Assembly (NCBI RefSeq): GCF_022179225.1
Contig: NZ_BPQL01000004.1
Location: 1-54,970, forward strand
Direction: 5' to 3'
DNA length: 54,970 nt
Source of the DNA: Methylobacterium goesingense
GTDB taxonomy: Bacteria > Pseudomonadota > Alphaproteobacteria > Rhizobiales > Beijerinckiaceae
Under the pieces are notes generated by a model. The model made no database searches. It was not told the origin of the DNA and was given only the letters and a program-made list of their open reading frames with translations. How positions within the stretch are numbered: position 1 is the first letter of the stretch; each line of letters begins with the position of its first letter. This document shows positions 28,842-36,293 of this stretch, one piece after another. The translations under genes and the position numbers were made by a program.

Positions 28842-31235
28842 TCAGGCCAGCCGGAGGTGCCGGATCTGCCGGCCCGGGGCGATGGCCTGGGCCGCCGTGG
28901 CGATGCCGCGCGCGTCGATGCCGAAATGCCGGTGCAGGTCCGCGATCGTGCCGGTCTGGCCGAACTGCGAGACGCCGAGCGCCCGGGTCCTGTGGCCCCG
29001 CACCGATCCGAGCCAGCCGAGGGTGGCAGGATGGCCGTCGAGGACGGTGACGAGACCGCAATGGGTCGGCACGTCGGCGAGCAGGCGCTCGATGTGGCTC
29101 GACGCCTCCGGCGCTCCCCGTTCGCGCAGGGTCTGGGCGGCGGTCCAGCCGGCCTGGAGCCGGTCGGCGGAGGTGACGGCGAGGAGGCCGACGTCGCGCC
29201 GGTCCTCGGCCATCAGCCCCGTGGCGGCGATCGCCTCGGGGGCGATGGCGCCCTGGTAGGCAACGACCACCTCGGCGTTCGGGCCGGGCCGGCGCAGCCA
29301 GTAGGCGCCCGCCACCATGTCGGCGGCCAGTTCCGGACCGATCTCCCGGGCCGGCTGCTCCAGGCTGCGGGTCGAGAGCCGGAAATAGGCCGAGCCGCCG
29401 GCCGCATCGGGCAGGCAGGTCACCGGGTCCGGTTCGGCCGGGCCGGAGCGCTGCATGTGTGCGAAGGCGAAGCGCAGCAGCACCGCGAGCTCGTCCACGA
29501 AGGCGGGCTCGAAGGCCGAGAGCCCGTCCTGGCCCATGCCGATCAGCGGCGTCTTGATCGACTGGTGGGCGCCCCCCTCGGGCGCGAGGGTGACGCCCGC
29601 CGGCGTCGCCACAAGGAGGAAGCGCGCATCCTGGTAGCAGGCGTAGTTCAGGGCATCGAGACCGCGCTCGATGAAGGGATCGTAGAGGGTGCCCACCGGC
29701 AGCAGGCGCTCGCCGAAGATCGAATGCGACAGGCCCAGCGCCGAAAGGGCGGTGAACAGGTTCGATTCGGCGATGCCGAGCTCGAGGTGCTGGCCGGAGG
29801 GCGCGAAGGTCCAGTTGAAGGTCGAGGGGATGCGCTCCTTGCGGAAGAGGTCGGCCATCGCTTGCCTAGCGAAGAGGCCGCGCCGGTTCACCCAGGCGCC
29901 GAGATTGGTCGAGACCGTGACGTCGGGGGAGGTGGTGACGATGCGCGCGGCGAAGGCCGAGTCGGTCTTGGCGATCTCGTGCATGAGGAGGCCGAACCCG
30001 GCCTGCGTCGAGAGCGTGGCCTGCTTCGGCGCCACCAGGCGTTCGGGCACGGGAACGACCGGCGCCTCGTAGCGGCGGCGGCCGCGCTGCACGAAGGGCA
30101 CTTCGGCGAGGAAGCGCCGCATGGCGTCGGGCTCCACGTCGAGACCTTCGAAGGGCTCCCATTCGTGGCCCGGCCGAATTCCCATCTCGGCCTGGAAGCC
30201 CGCGACCTGGGTCGGGGTCAGCAGGCCGGCGTGGTTGTCCTTGTGGCCGGCGAGCGGCAGGCCGTGGCCCTTGATCGTGTAGGCGATGAAGCAGACCGGA
30301 CGGTCATGGGCGCGGGCGGCCTCGAAGGCCTCCAGCAGCATGGGTAGGTCGTGGCCGCCGAGATTGCCCATCAGGGCTGCGAGTTCGGCGTCCGAGCGCC
30401 GGTCGATCAGGGCCGAGACCGCGCCCTGGTCGCCGAGTTCCTCGGTCAGGCGCCGGCGCCAGGCCGCGCCGCCCTGGAAGGCCAGGGCCGAGTAGGTCTG
30501 GTTCGGACAGGCCTCGATCCAGTCCTTCAGGCGCGCGCCGCCCGGCTCCGCGAAGGCGGCCTGCTGGAGCGTGCCGTGGCGCAGCACGACCACGTCCCAG
30601 CCGAAGTTGGCGAACATCGCCTCGAACTTCGCCCACAATCCCTCGCGCACCACCGCATCGAGGCTCTGACGGTTGTAATCGACGATCCACCAGGTGTTGC
30701 GCAGGCCGTGCTTCCAGCCCTCCAGCAGGGCCTCGAAGATGTTGCCCTCGTCCATCTCGGCGTCGCCGATGAGCGCCACCATCTTGCCCTCGGGCCGGTC
30801 GGCGCCCCAGCCCTTGGCGCGCACGTAGTCCTGGGTCAGCGATGCGAAGAGCGTCTGCGCCACGCCGAGGCCGACCGAGCCCGTGGAGAAGTCGACGTCG
30901 TCCACGTCCTTCGTGCGCGAGGGATAGGACTGGGCGCCGCCGAAGCCGCGGAAATTCTCCAGCTTCTCCCGGGTCTGGTGGCCGAACAGGTATTGCAGGG
31001 CATGGAAGATCGGGCTCGCATGGGGCTTCACCGCGACCCGGTCCTCGGGCCGCAGCACCGCGCCGTAGAGCGCCGTCATGATCGCGCAAAGCGAGGCCGA
31101 GGAGGCCTGGTGCCCGCCCACCTTCAGCCCGTCGGCGGAGGCGCGCAGGTGGTTGGCGTTGTGGATCGTCCAGGTCGAGAGCCAGAGGCTCTTGGCGGCC
31201 AGGGCGGCGAGATAGGGCAGTCGCGGATCGCTCAT
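28842..31235 (-). CDS. AceE-like homodimeric 2-oxoacid dehydrogenase E1 / transketolase-like enzyme
   Basis: 797 residues, about 90 shorter than E. coli AceE. The thiamine diphosphate site (IGDAEMDEGNIFEALLEG, then NTWWIVDYNRQSLDA), the pyrimidine domain and the C-terminal transketolase domain are all present. It decarboxylates a 2-oxoacid, pyruvate or 2-oxobutyrate, and passes the acyl group to an E2; no E2/E3 gene is nearby. It resembles MdeB, the 2-oxobutyrate-dehydrogenase E1 that accompanies an Lrp-type regulator in pseudomonads. A divergent Lrp gene here supports an amino-acid-catabolic role. Substrate uncertain. Confidence 0.85.
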   Translation of the reverse strand: MSDPRLPYLAALAAKSLWLSTWTIHNANHLRASADGLKVGGHQASSASLCAIMTALYGAVLRPEDRVAVKPHASPIFHALQYLFGHQTREKLENFRGFGGAQSYPSRTKDVDDVDFSTGSVGLGVAQTLFASLTQDYVRAKGWGADRPEGKMVALIGDAEMDEGNIFEALLEGWKHGLRNTWWIVDYNRQSLDAVVREGLWAKFEAMFANFGWDVVVLRHGTLQQAAFAEPGGARLKDWIEACPNQTYSALAFQGGAAWRRRLTEELGDQGAVSALIDRRSDAELAALMGNLGGHDLPMLLEAFEAARAHDRPVCFIAYTIKGHGLPLAGHKDNHAGLLTPTQVAGFQAEMGIRPGHEWEPFEGLDVEPDAMRRFLAEVPFVQRGRRRYEAPVVPVPERLVAPKQATLSTQAGFGLLMHEIAKTDSAFAARIVTTSPDVTVSTNLGAWVNRRGLFARQAMADLFRKERIPSTFNWTFAPSGQHLELGIAESNLFTALSALGLSHSIFGERLLPVGTLYDPFIERGLDALNYACYQDARFLLVATPAGVTLAPEGGAHQSIKTPLIGMGQDGLSAFEPAFVDELAVLLRFAFAHMQRSGPAEPDPVTCLPDAAGGSAYFRLSTRSLEQPAREIGPELAADMVAGAYWLRRPGPNAEVVVAYQGAIAPEAIAATGLMAEDRRDVGLLAVTSADRLQAGWTAAQTLRERGAPEASSHIERLLADVPTHCGLVTVLDGHPATLGWLGSVRGHRTRALGVSQFGQTGTIADLHRHFGIDARGIATAAQAIAPGRQIRHLRLA

Positions 31236-31341
31236 GAGGAAAAGTTAGCCGAGGTTCGGGGGTGAAAGTGGCCAAAATCCCTTGCCGCACACGGCTCTCG
31301 TGGCTCAGATTGATCGCCTGGGCCGCCACCGCGAGGGCTTC
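31236..31341. promoter_or_regulatory. Divergent promoter between E1 and Lrp genes
   Basis: About 106 bp between the two starts with a lower-GC core (TGAGGAAAAGTTAGCC and GAAAGTGGCCAAAATCCC). It is the expected site for Lrp-type autoregulation and control of the E1 gene. No perfect operator palindrome was seen. Confidence 0.35.
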
Positions 31342-31866
31342 GTGCCAAGACCCGACCTCGATGCCATCGACCGCCGCATCCTCGTGGCGCTCCAGGAGGA
31401 TGCCCGCCTGACGGTGCAGCAACTCGCCGAGCGGGTCGGGCTGTCCGCCTCGCCCTGCGCGCGGCGCGTCCGGCTCCTGGAGGCGGCCGGCGTGATCAAG
31501 GCCTACGTGGCGGTGGTGGATCAGGTCGCGGTGGGGCTGCCGGTCAGCGTGTTCGCTTCGGTGAAGCTCGAACGCCAGCGCGAGGAGGAACTCGACCGCT
31601 TCGCGGTGGCCGTGGCCCGCTGGCCGGAGGTGGTCGACTGCTACCTGATGACGGGGCAGCGCGACTACCTGCTGCGCATCGTTGTGGAGGACCTCGAGGC
31701 CTACGAGCGCTTCCTCAAGGACAAGCTCACGCGCCTCGACGGCGTCGCCTCGATCGAGTCGAGCTTCGCCCTCGGCCAGGTCAAGCGCGCGAGCGCCTTG
31801 CCCATCCCGAGCGCCTTGCCCATCCCGAGGGCCTTGCCCACCCCGAGGACCGGGCGCGACCCGTGA
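31342..31866 (+). CDS. Lrp/AsnC family transcriptional regulator
   Basis: 174 residues from GTG 31342 (GAGGG upstream); an ATG-type frame from 31282 would add 20 residues. The N-terminal winged helix-turn-helix (DLDAIDRRILVALQEDARL, LAERVGLSASPCARRVRLLE) is followed by the ligand-binding RAM domain (SVFASVKLERQREEEL ... GQRDYLLRIVVED). It probably senses an amino acid and regulates the divergent E1 gene. The C-terminus carries an extra tail encoded by an 18-bp tandem repeat. The gene ends 7 bp from the convergent hydratase gene. Confidence 0.92.
   Translation: MPRPDLDAIDRRILVALQEDARLTVQQLAERVGLSASPCARRVRLLEAAGVIKAYVAVVDQVAVGLPVSVFASVKLERQREEELDRFAVAVARWPEVVDCYLMTGQRDYLLRIVVEDLEAYERFLKDKLTRLDGVASIESSFALGQVKRASALPIPSALPIPRALPTPRTGRDP
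31791..31844 (+). repeat. Three 18-bp tandem repeats in the Lrp gene 3' end
   Basis: GAGCGCCTTGCCCATCCC is repeated twice exactly and once with three changes. It adds six residues per unit (ALPIPS/R pattern) to the C-terminal tail of the Lrp-type regulator, beyond its normal domain end. Copy number could vary between strains. Confidence 0.85.
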
Positions 31867-31873
31867 GGGATCC

Positions 31874-33823
31874 TCACGCGGCCAGACGGGCGCGGACCCA
31901 GTTGATCACGCCGCCCTCCAGGAGCACCTCGATCTGGCGGGGCGAGAGGTCGTGCCGCAGGCGGATCTCGCCCCCGCTGCCCAGCCGCGCCACGATCTCC
32001 GGGCCGGCGGAGAGCGCCCCGGCCACGTCCGCGATCTCGATCACGTCCCCGATCTCCAGGCGGTCGTAGTCGGACGGGTCGGCGAAGGTCAGCGGCAGGA
32101 CGCCGAAGTTGATGAGGTTCTGCCAGTGGATGCGGGCGAAGCTCTTGGCCAGCACCGTCTCCAGGCCGAGGTAGCGCGGGGCCAGCGCGGCGTTCTCGCG
32201 GCTCGACCCCTGGCCATAGTTCGACCCGCCCACGATGGCGTGCCCGGCCCGCTCCCGGCCGCCCTGGCGGACGCGCTTGGGATAGGTGTCGTCGATGGGC
32301 TCGAAGGTGAATTCCGAGGTCTTGGGGATGTTCGACCAGTACGGCATCACCCGCGCACCGGCCGGCATGATGTCGTCGGTGGAGACGTCGTCGCCGGTCT
32401 TGAGCATCACGGGGACGCGGATCGAGGCTCCGAGCCGGCCGAGTTCGGGCAGCGTCGTGATGTTCTCGGATTTCTCAAGCGCCACCGCGCGCGCCTCGTC
32501 CTCGGGCAGGGGGGGCACCAGCATCGCGGCGTTGGCCGCCACCATCCGGGGGGACTCGATCCGGGGACAGGGCATGTCGAGGGTGCGCGGATCGGTGATG
32601 ACGCCCGTAAGCGCCGAGGCGGCGGCGGTCTCGGGGCTGCACAGGAACACACTGTCCTCGCGGGTGCCGGAGCGGCCGGGGAAGTTGCGCGGCACGGTGC
32701 GGAGCGAGTTGCGGCCCGAGGCCGGGGCCTGGCCCATGCCGATGCAGCCGTTGCAGCCGGCCTGGTGCACCCGCGCGCCCGCGTGGATCAGGTCCGAGAG
32801 CTGCCCGTCGCGGATCAGGGTCTCGAGCACGACGCGGGTGGAGGGGTTGATGTCGAAGGAGACCCGGTCGTGCGCCTGGCGGCCCTTCACGATCGCGGCG
32901 ACCATCGCGAAGTCGCGAAACCCCGGATTGGCCGAGGAACCGACATAGGACTGGTAGATCTCCGTGCCCGCCACCTCGGAGACCGGCACGACGTTGCCGG
33001 GGCTCGACGGCTTGGCGATCATCGGCACCAGGGCCGAGAGGTCGAGGTCCTCGGACTCGTCGTAGGTCGCCCCGTCGTCGGCGGCGAGGGGAATCCAGTC
33101 TGCTCCGCGCCCGACGCCTTCGAGGAAGGCCTTGGTGACCGCGTCCGAGGGGAAGACGCTCGTGGTCGCGCCCATCTCGGCGCCCATGTTGGCGATCACG
33201 TGCCGGTCCATCGCCGTCAGGTGCTCGAGGCCGGGGCCGTGATACTCGATGATCCGGCCGAAGCCCCCCTCGACGCCGTGGCGCGCCAGCAGGGTGAGGA
33301 TCACGTCCTTGGCGCTGACCCAGTCGGGCAGGCGCCCGGTGAGCCGGACGCCCCGGACCCGGGGCATGCGCAGGTTCAGGGGCTGGCCCGCCATGGCGAG
33401 CGCCACCTCGACGCCGCCCGCCCCGAAGGCGAGCATGCCGAGCGACCCGGCGGCGGGAGTGTGGCTGTCGGAGCCCACCAGGGTCTGGCCCGGCTTGCCG
33501 AAGCTCTGCATGTGCACGGGATGGCTGATGCCGTTGCCGGGGCGCGAGTACCACACCCCGAAGCGGCGGCAGGCCGAGCGCAGGAACATGTGCTCGTCCG
33601 CGTTGAGGTGGTCGTTCTGCACGAGGTTGTGGTCGATGTACTGCGCGGCGAGGCCGACCTTCACGCGTTCGACGCCCATCGCCTCGAGTTCCAGCATGAC
33701 GAGGCCGCCGAGGACGTCCTGGAGCAGGGTCTGGTCGATGGTCAGCGCGATGTCGCTGCCCGGCGTGAGGTCGCCCTCGGCGAGGTGGGCCTGGACGAGT
33801 TTCTGCGTGAGGTTGAGGGCCAT
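31874..33823 (-). CDS. Aconitase-family hydratase with a Cys-to-Ser change at one Fe-S ligand
   Basis: 649 residues, the short single-chain aconitase/isopropylmalate isomerase form with the swivel domain at the C-terminus. SDSHTPAAGSLGML and the CNGC motif (C357, C360) supply substrate loop and two cluster ligands. The first cluster ligand, normally in IGSCTN, reads VGSSANP, so Ser297 replaces cysteine. Swivel loop GGSNYGQGSSRENAAL is intact. In the cluster it follows an MFS importer, an HMG-CoA-lyase-like gene and a CoA-transferase, so it likely hydrates or isomerises a branched dicarboxylate rather than citrate. Often annotated as aconitate hydratase. Confidence 0.85.
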   Translation of the reverse strand: MALNLTQKLVQAHLAEGDLTPGSDIALTIDQTLLQDVLGGLVMLELEAMGVERVKVGLAAQYIDHNLVQNDHLNADEHMFLRSACRRFGVWYSRPGNGISHPVHMQSFGKPGQTLVGSDSHTPAAGSLGMLAFGAGGVEVALAMAGQPLNLRMPRVRGVRLTGRLPDWVSAKDVILTLLARHGVEGGFGRIIEYHGPGLEHLTAMDRHVIANMGAEMGATTSVFPSDAVTKAFLEGVGRGADWIPLAADDGATYDESEDLDLSALVPMIAKPSSPGNVVPVSEVAGTEIYQSYVGSSANPGFRDFAMVAAIVKGRQAHDRVSFDINPSTRVVLETLIRDGQLSDLIHAGARVHQAGCNGCIGMGQAPASGRNSLRTVPRNFPGRSGTREDSVFLCSPETAAASALTGVITDPRTLDMPCPRIESPRMVAANAAMLVPPLPEDEARAVALEKSENITTLPELGRLGASIRVPVMLKTGDDVSTDDIMPAGARVMPYWSNIPKTSEFTFEPIDDTYPKRVRQGGRERAGHAIVGGSNYGQGSSRENAALAPRYLGLETVLAKSFARIHWQNLINFGVLPLTFADPSDYDRLEIGDVIEIADVAGALSAGPEIVARLGSGGEIRLRHDLSPRQIEVLLEGGVINWVRARLAA

Positions 33824-33852
33824 GGCGGTCTTCCAGGCTGTTTCGGGGAGGA

Positions 33853-33885
33853 GGGCGGCGCGCCGGATGGACCGGAGCGCCGCCC
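33853..33885 (-). promoter_or_regulatory. Intergenic hairpin between MFS and hydratase genes
   Basis: A 9-bp stem (GGGCGGCGC / GCGCCGCCC) continues inside with CCGG/CCGG and a 5-nt loop. In the transcript it begins about 12 nt after the MFS stop and ends about 30 nt before the hydratase ATG. With no T-run it is better explained as an mRNA-stability or partial-attenuation element. Confidence 0.45.
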
Positions 33886-33897
33886 GGATGGCGTCCC

Positions 33898-35223
33898 TTA
33901 CGGGTTGCGGTCGTTGCGGCGCAGGCTCTCCGGCATCGCGAAGATCAGGAGGCCGGCCGCCACGAGGCAGAGGATTCCGATCCCGTAGAGCGCCGGGGTG
34001 GTGGACCCCGTCAGGTCCTTGACCCAGCCCACCGCCACCGGGCTGACGATGCCGCCGAACTGGCCCAGCGTATTGATGAGCGCGATGCCGCCGGCCGCGC
34101 CTGCTCCGGTGACGAGCTTGGCGGGAAGGGTCCAGAAGGTCGGGATCGAGGCGACGATGCCCGATCCCACCAGGGCCAGCGCGATCATCAGGGGCACGAT
34201 CTGGCGGTCGAACAGGCCGGCGGCGAAGAACCCGAGGGCCGCCGCGATCGCGAGGCCAGCCACGAATTTCGGCCGCTCGCCGGAGGCGTCGGACAGACGC
34301 CCGATCACCACCATACTGATGGCGCCGCAGATGTAGGGGATCGCCGTGAGGAACCCGACGGAGGCGGCCTGGCCGCCGCTGGCGGTCTTGATCAGGTCCG
34401 GCCCCCAGAAGTTCAGGCCGTAGGAGCCGACCTGGAGCAGGAAGTACACGAGCGCGATCAGGAGGAAGCCCGGCTGCTTGATCGCCCCCCAGAGGGAATG
34501 GTCGGCGATGTCGCGGTTGTGGTGGGCGATCTTGGCCGAGAGCAGGTCCTTCTCGGCCCGCGAGAGCCAGCGGGCATCCTCGATCTGGTCGTCGAGGCGG
34601 AAGAACACCAAGGCGCCGAGGACGAGGCAGGGCAGGCCGCCGGCCAGGAACAGCCACTGCCAGCCGGCGAGACCCGCCACGCCGTTGAGGCCGCCGAGGA
34701 TCAGGCCCGCCACGGGCGCCCCGAAGATGCCCGAGAAGGCCGAGGCCACGAACATGAAGGAGGTCACGCGGCCCCGGAACGAGGCGGGGAACCACAGGGT
34801 GAGGTAGTACAGGATGCCCGGCGCGAAGCCCGCTTCCATGGCGCCGATGATGAAGCGCAGCACGTAGAAGTGCCACTCGGTGGTGATGAAGACCATCAGC
34901 GCCGTGGCGATGCCCCACGAGACCATGATGCGGGCGATCCAGCGGCGCGCCCCGACCCGGTACAGGAACAGGTTCGAGGGTACCTCGAAGATGACGTAGC
35001 CGACCACGAACATGCTCGCGCCGAGCCCGTAGGCGACGTTGCTGAAGCCGAGGTCGCTCTGCAGCTGGAACTTGGCGAAGCTGATGTTGATCCGGTCGAA
35101 GAACGCGAACATGTAGCAGACCATGATCAGCGGCATCAGCCGCCACGCGGCCTTGCGGACCACGCTGCGTTCGGTGACGTCCTGCACGCCCGCGAGCGGG
35201 GCGGTGGTGGTGGCGATGGGCAT
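33898..35223 (-). CDS. MFS transporter, anion:cation symporter family
   Basis: 441 residues with twelve predicted membrane segments, from ATG 35223 with an optimal AGGAGG. The ACS-family start MVCYMFAFFDRINISFAKFQ includes the signature D-R pair in the first helix. The loop RVGARRWIARIMVSWGI is the MFS loop between helices 2 and 3. This family imports organic anions such as tartrate, phthalate, hexuronates and 4-hydroxyphenylacetate. It should supply the substrate for the surrounding CoA-transferase, lyase and hydratase. Confidence 0.92.
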   Translation of the reverse strand: MPIATTTAPLAGVQDVTERSVVRKAAWRLMPLIMVCYMFAFFDRINISFAKFQLQSDLGFSNVAYGLGASMFVVGYVIFEVPSNLFLYRVGARRWIARIMVSWGIATALMVFITTEWHFYVLRFIIGAMEAGFAPGILYYLTLWFPASFRGRVTSFMFVASAFSGIFGAPVAGLILGGLNGVAGLAGWQWLFLAGGLPCLVLGALVFFRLDDQIEDARWLSRAEKDLLSAKIAHHNRDIADHSLWGAIKQPGFLLIALVYFLLQVGSYGLNFWGPDLIKTASGGQAASVGFLTAIPYICGAISMVVIGRLSDASGERPKFVAGLAIAAALGFFAAGLFDRQIVPLMIALALVGSGIVASIPTFWTLPAKLVTGAGAAGGIALINTLGQFGGIVSPVAVGWVKDLTGSTTPALYGIGILCLVAAGLLIFAMPESLRRNDRNP

Positions 35224-35259
35224 GTTTCCTCCTGGGGCGATGGCGTGGGCCGGCCTTGC

Positions 35260-35281
35260 GGCGGTCACCGCGGTGACCGCC
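35260..35281. promoter_or_regulatory. 22-bp perfect palindrome upstream of MFS gene
   Basis: Half-site GGCGGTCACCG is repeated as its exact reverse complement, and flanking C/G extends the match to 24 bp. It lies 36 bp before the MFS start and 75 bp after the lyase stop. It could be an RNA hairpin separating expression of the two halves of the operon, or an operator. Confidence 0.5.
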
Positions 35282-35354
35282 GTGGCGGGCGCTCGGGGTC
35301 CGGCCGGAGCCACCTTCTGCGGGGGCTTGCCGGCCGAGGTCACGGAGTCGGTGG

Positions 35355-36293
35355 TCAGGCCGCGGCCGGCACCGGGTGCAGGTCGGAAGGCCGGCCTGCC
35401 TTGGCGACCTGTCCCGGCACGTCGTGGCCGATCAGGCGCGGCAGGTCGCGGGACAGGCCGATCAGGGCGTCGAGGTCGAGGCCCGTCTCGATGCCCATCT
35501 CGTAGGCCATGCTGACGAGGTCCTCGGTGCAGATGTTGCCCGTGGCGCCGGGCGCGAACGGGCAGCCGCCGAGGCCGCCCAGCGCCGCGTCGAAGCGGCG
35601 CGCGCCCGCCCCGTAGGCGGCCAGCACGTTGGCGAGCCCCAGCCCGCGGGTGTTGTGGAAGTGCAGGGTCAGGTGCTCGGCCGGCACGATCGTCAGGGCG
35701 CGGGCGACGAGGTGCTCCACCTGCCGGGGGTTGGCCATGCCGGTGGTATCGGCCAGCGTCACGCCTTCGATCCCAAGGGCAAGGTAGCGCTCGACCTGGC
35801 GCATCACCTTGTCCGCTGCCTGCTCCCCCTCGAAGGGGCAGCCGAAGGCCGTGGCCACCGTGGCGTTGGTGGAAACGCCCGAGCCGCGCACCGTCTCCAT
35901 GATGCGGGAAAACCCCTCGATCGAGGCGGCCGGCGACATGCCCATGTTGGCGCGGTTGTGGGTCTCGCTTACCGAGGCGACGAGGTTGACCTCGTCGACC
36001 CGCGCCGCGAGCGCCCGCTCGGCGCCCTTCGGGTTGGGCACCAGGGCGACGTAGACGGTGCCGGGCCGGCGGTGAAGGCCGGCAAAGACCTCGGCCGCGT
36101 CGCGCAAGGCCGGCACGGCCTTGGGCGAGACGAAGGACGAGACCTCGATGCGGGAGAATCCGGCTGCCGAGAGCGCGTCGATCAGCGCGATCTTGTCGCG
36201 CGTTGCCACGAAGACGGGCTCGATCTGGAACCCGTCGCGGGTGGCGACCTCCTGGATCAGCAGGGGGCTGGCATTCGTTGCGGTCCCGGTCAT
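35355..36293 (-). CDS. Hydroxymethylglutaryl-CoA lyase-family enzyme
   Basis: 312 residues from ATG 36293, overlapping the CoA-transferase stop (ATGA). The DRE-TIM barrel shows VATRDGFQIEP (metal-binding Asp and catalytic Arg), SVSETHNRANMG, HFHNTRG (two metal His) and the catalytic cysteine loop GGLGGCPFAPGATGN. It cleaves a 3-hydroxy-3-methyl-acyl-CoA into acetyl-CoA plus a keto acid. With the adjacent CoA-transferase and hydratase, citramalyl-CoA giving acetyl-CoA and pyruvate is a possible reaction; leucine-pathway HMG-CoA is another, but no leucine genes are nearby. Confidence 0.9.
   Translation of the reverse strand: MTGTATNASPLLIQEVATRDGFQIEPVFVATRDKIALIDALSAAGFSRIEVSSFVSPKAVPALRDAAEVFAGLHRRPGTVYVALVPNPKGAERALAARVDEVNLVASVSETHNRANMGMSPAASIEGFSRIMETVRGSGVSTNATVATAFGCPFEGEQAADKVMRQVERYLALGIEGVTLADTTGMANPRQVEHLVARALTIVPAEHLTLHFHNTRGLGLANVLAAYGAGARRFDAALGGLGGCPFAPGATGNICTEDLVSMAYEMGIETGLDLDALIGLSRDLPRLIGHDVPGQVAKAGRPSDLHPVPAAA

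Noticed and set aside
31791..31844. A CRISPR-like repeat
   Set aside because: The units are contiguous 18-bp tandem copies in frame within a coding gene, without spacers or cas genes.
31874..35146. An apparent 1090-residue protein joining an MFS-like region to the hydratase
   Set aside because: Only the part from ATG 33823 is real. Upstream the frame is a wrong-frame reading of the MFS gene, which has its own start at 35223 with a perfect Shine-Dalgarno and stop at 33898.
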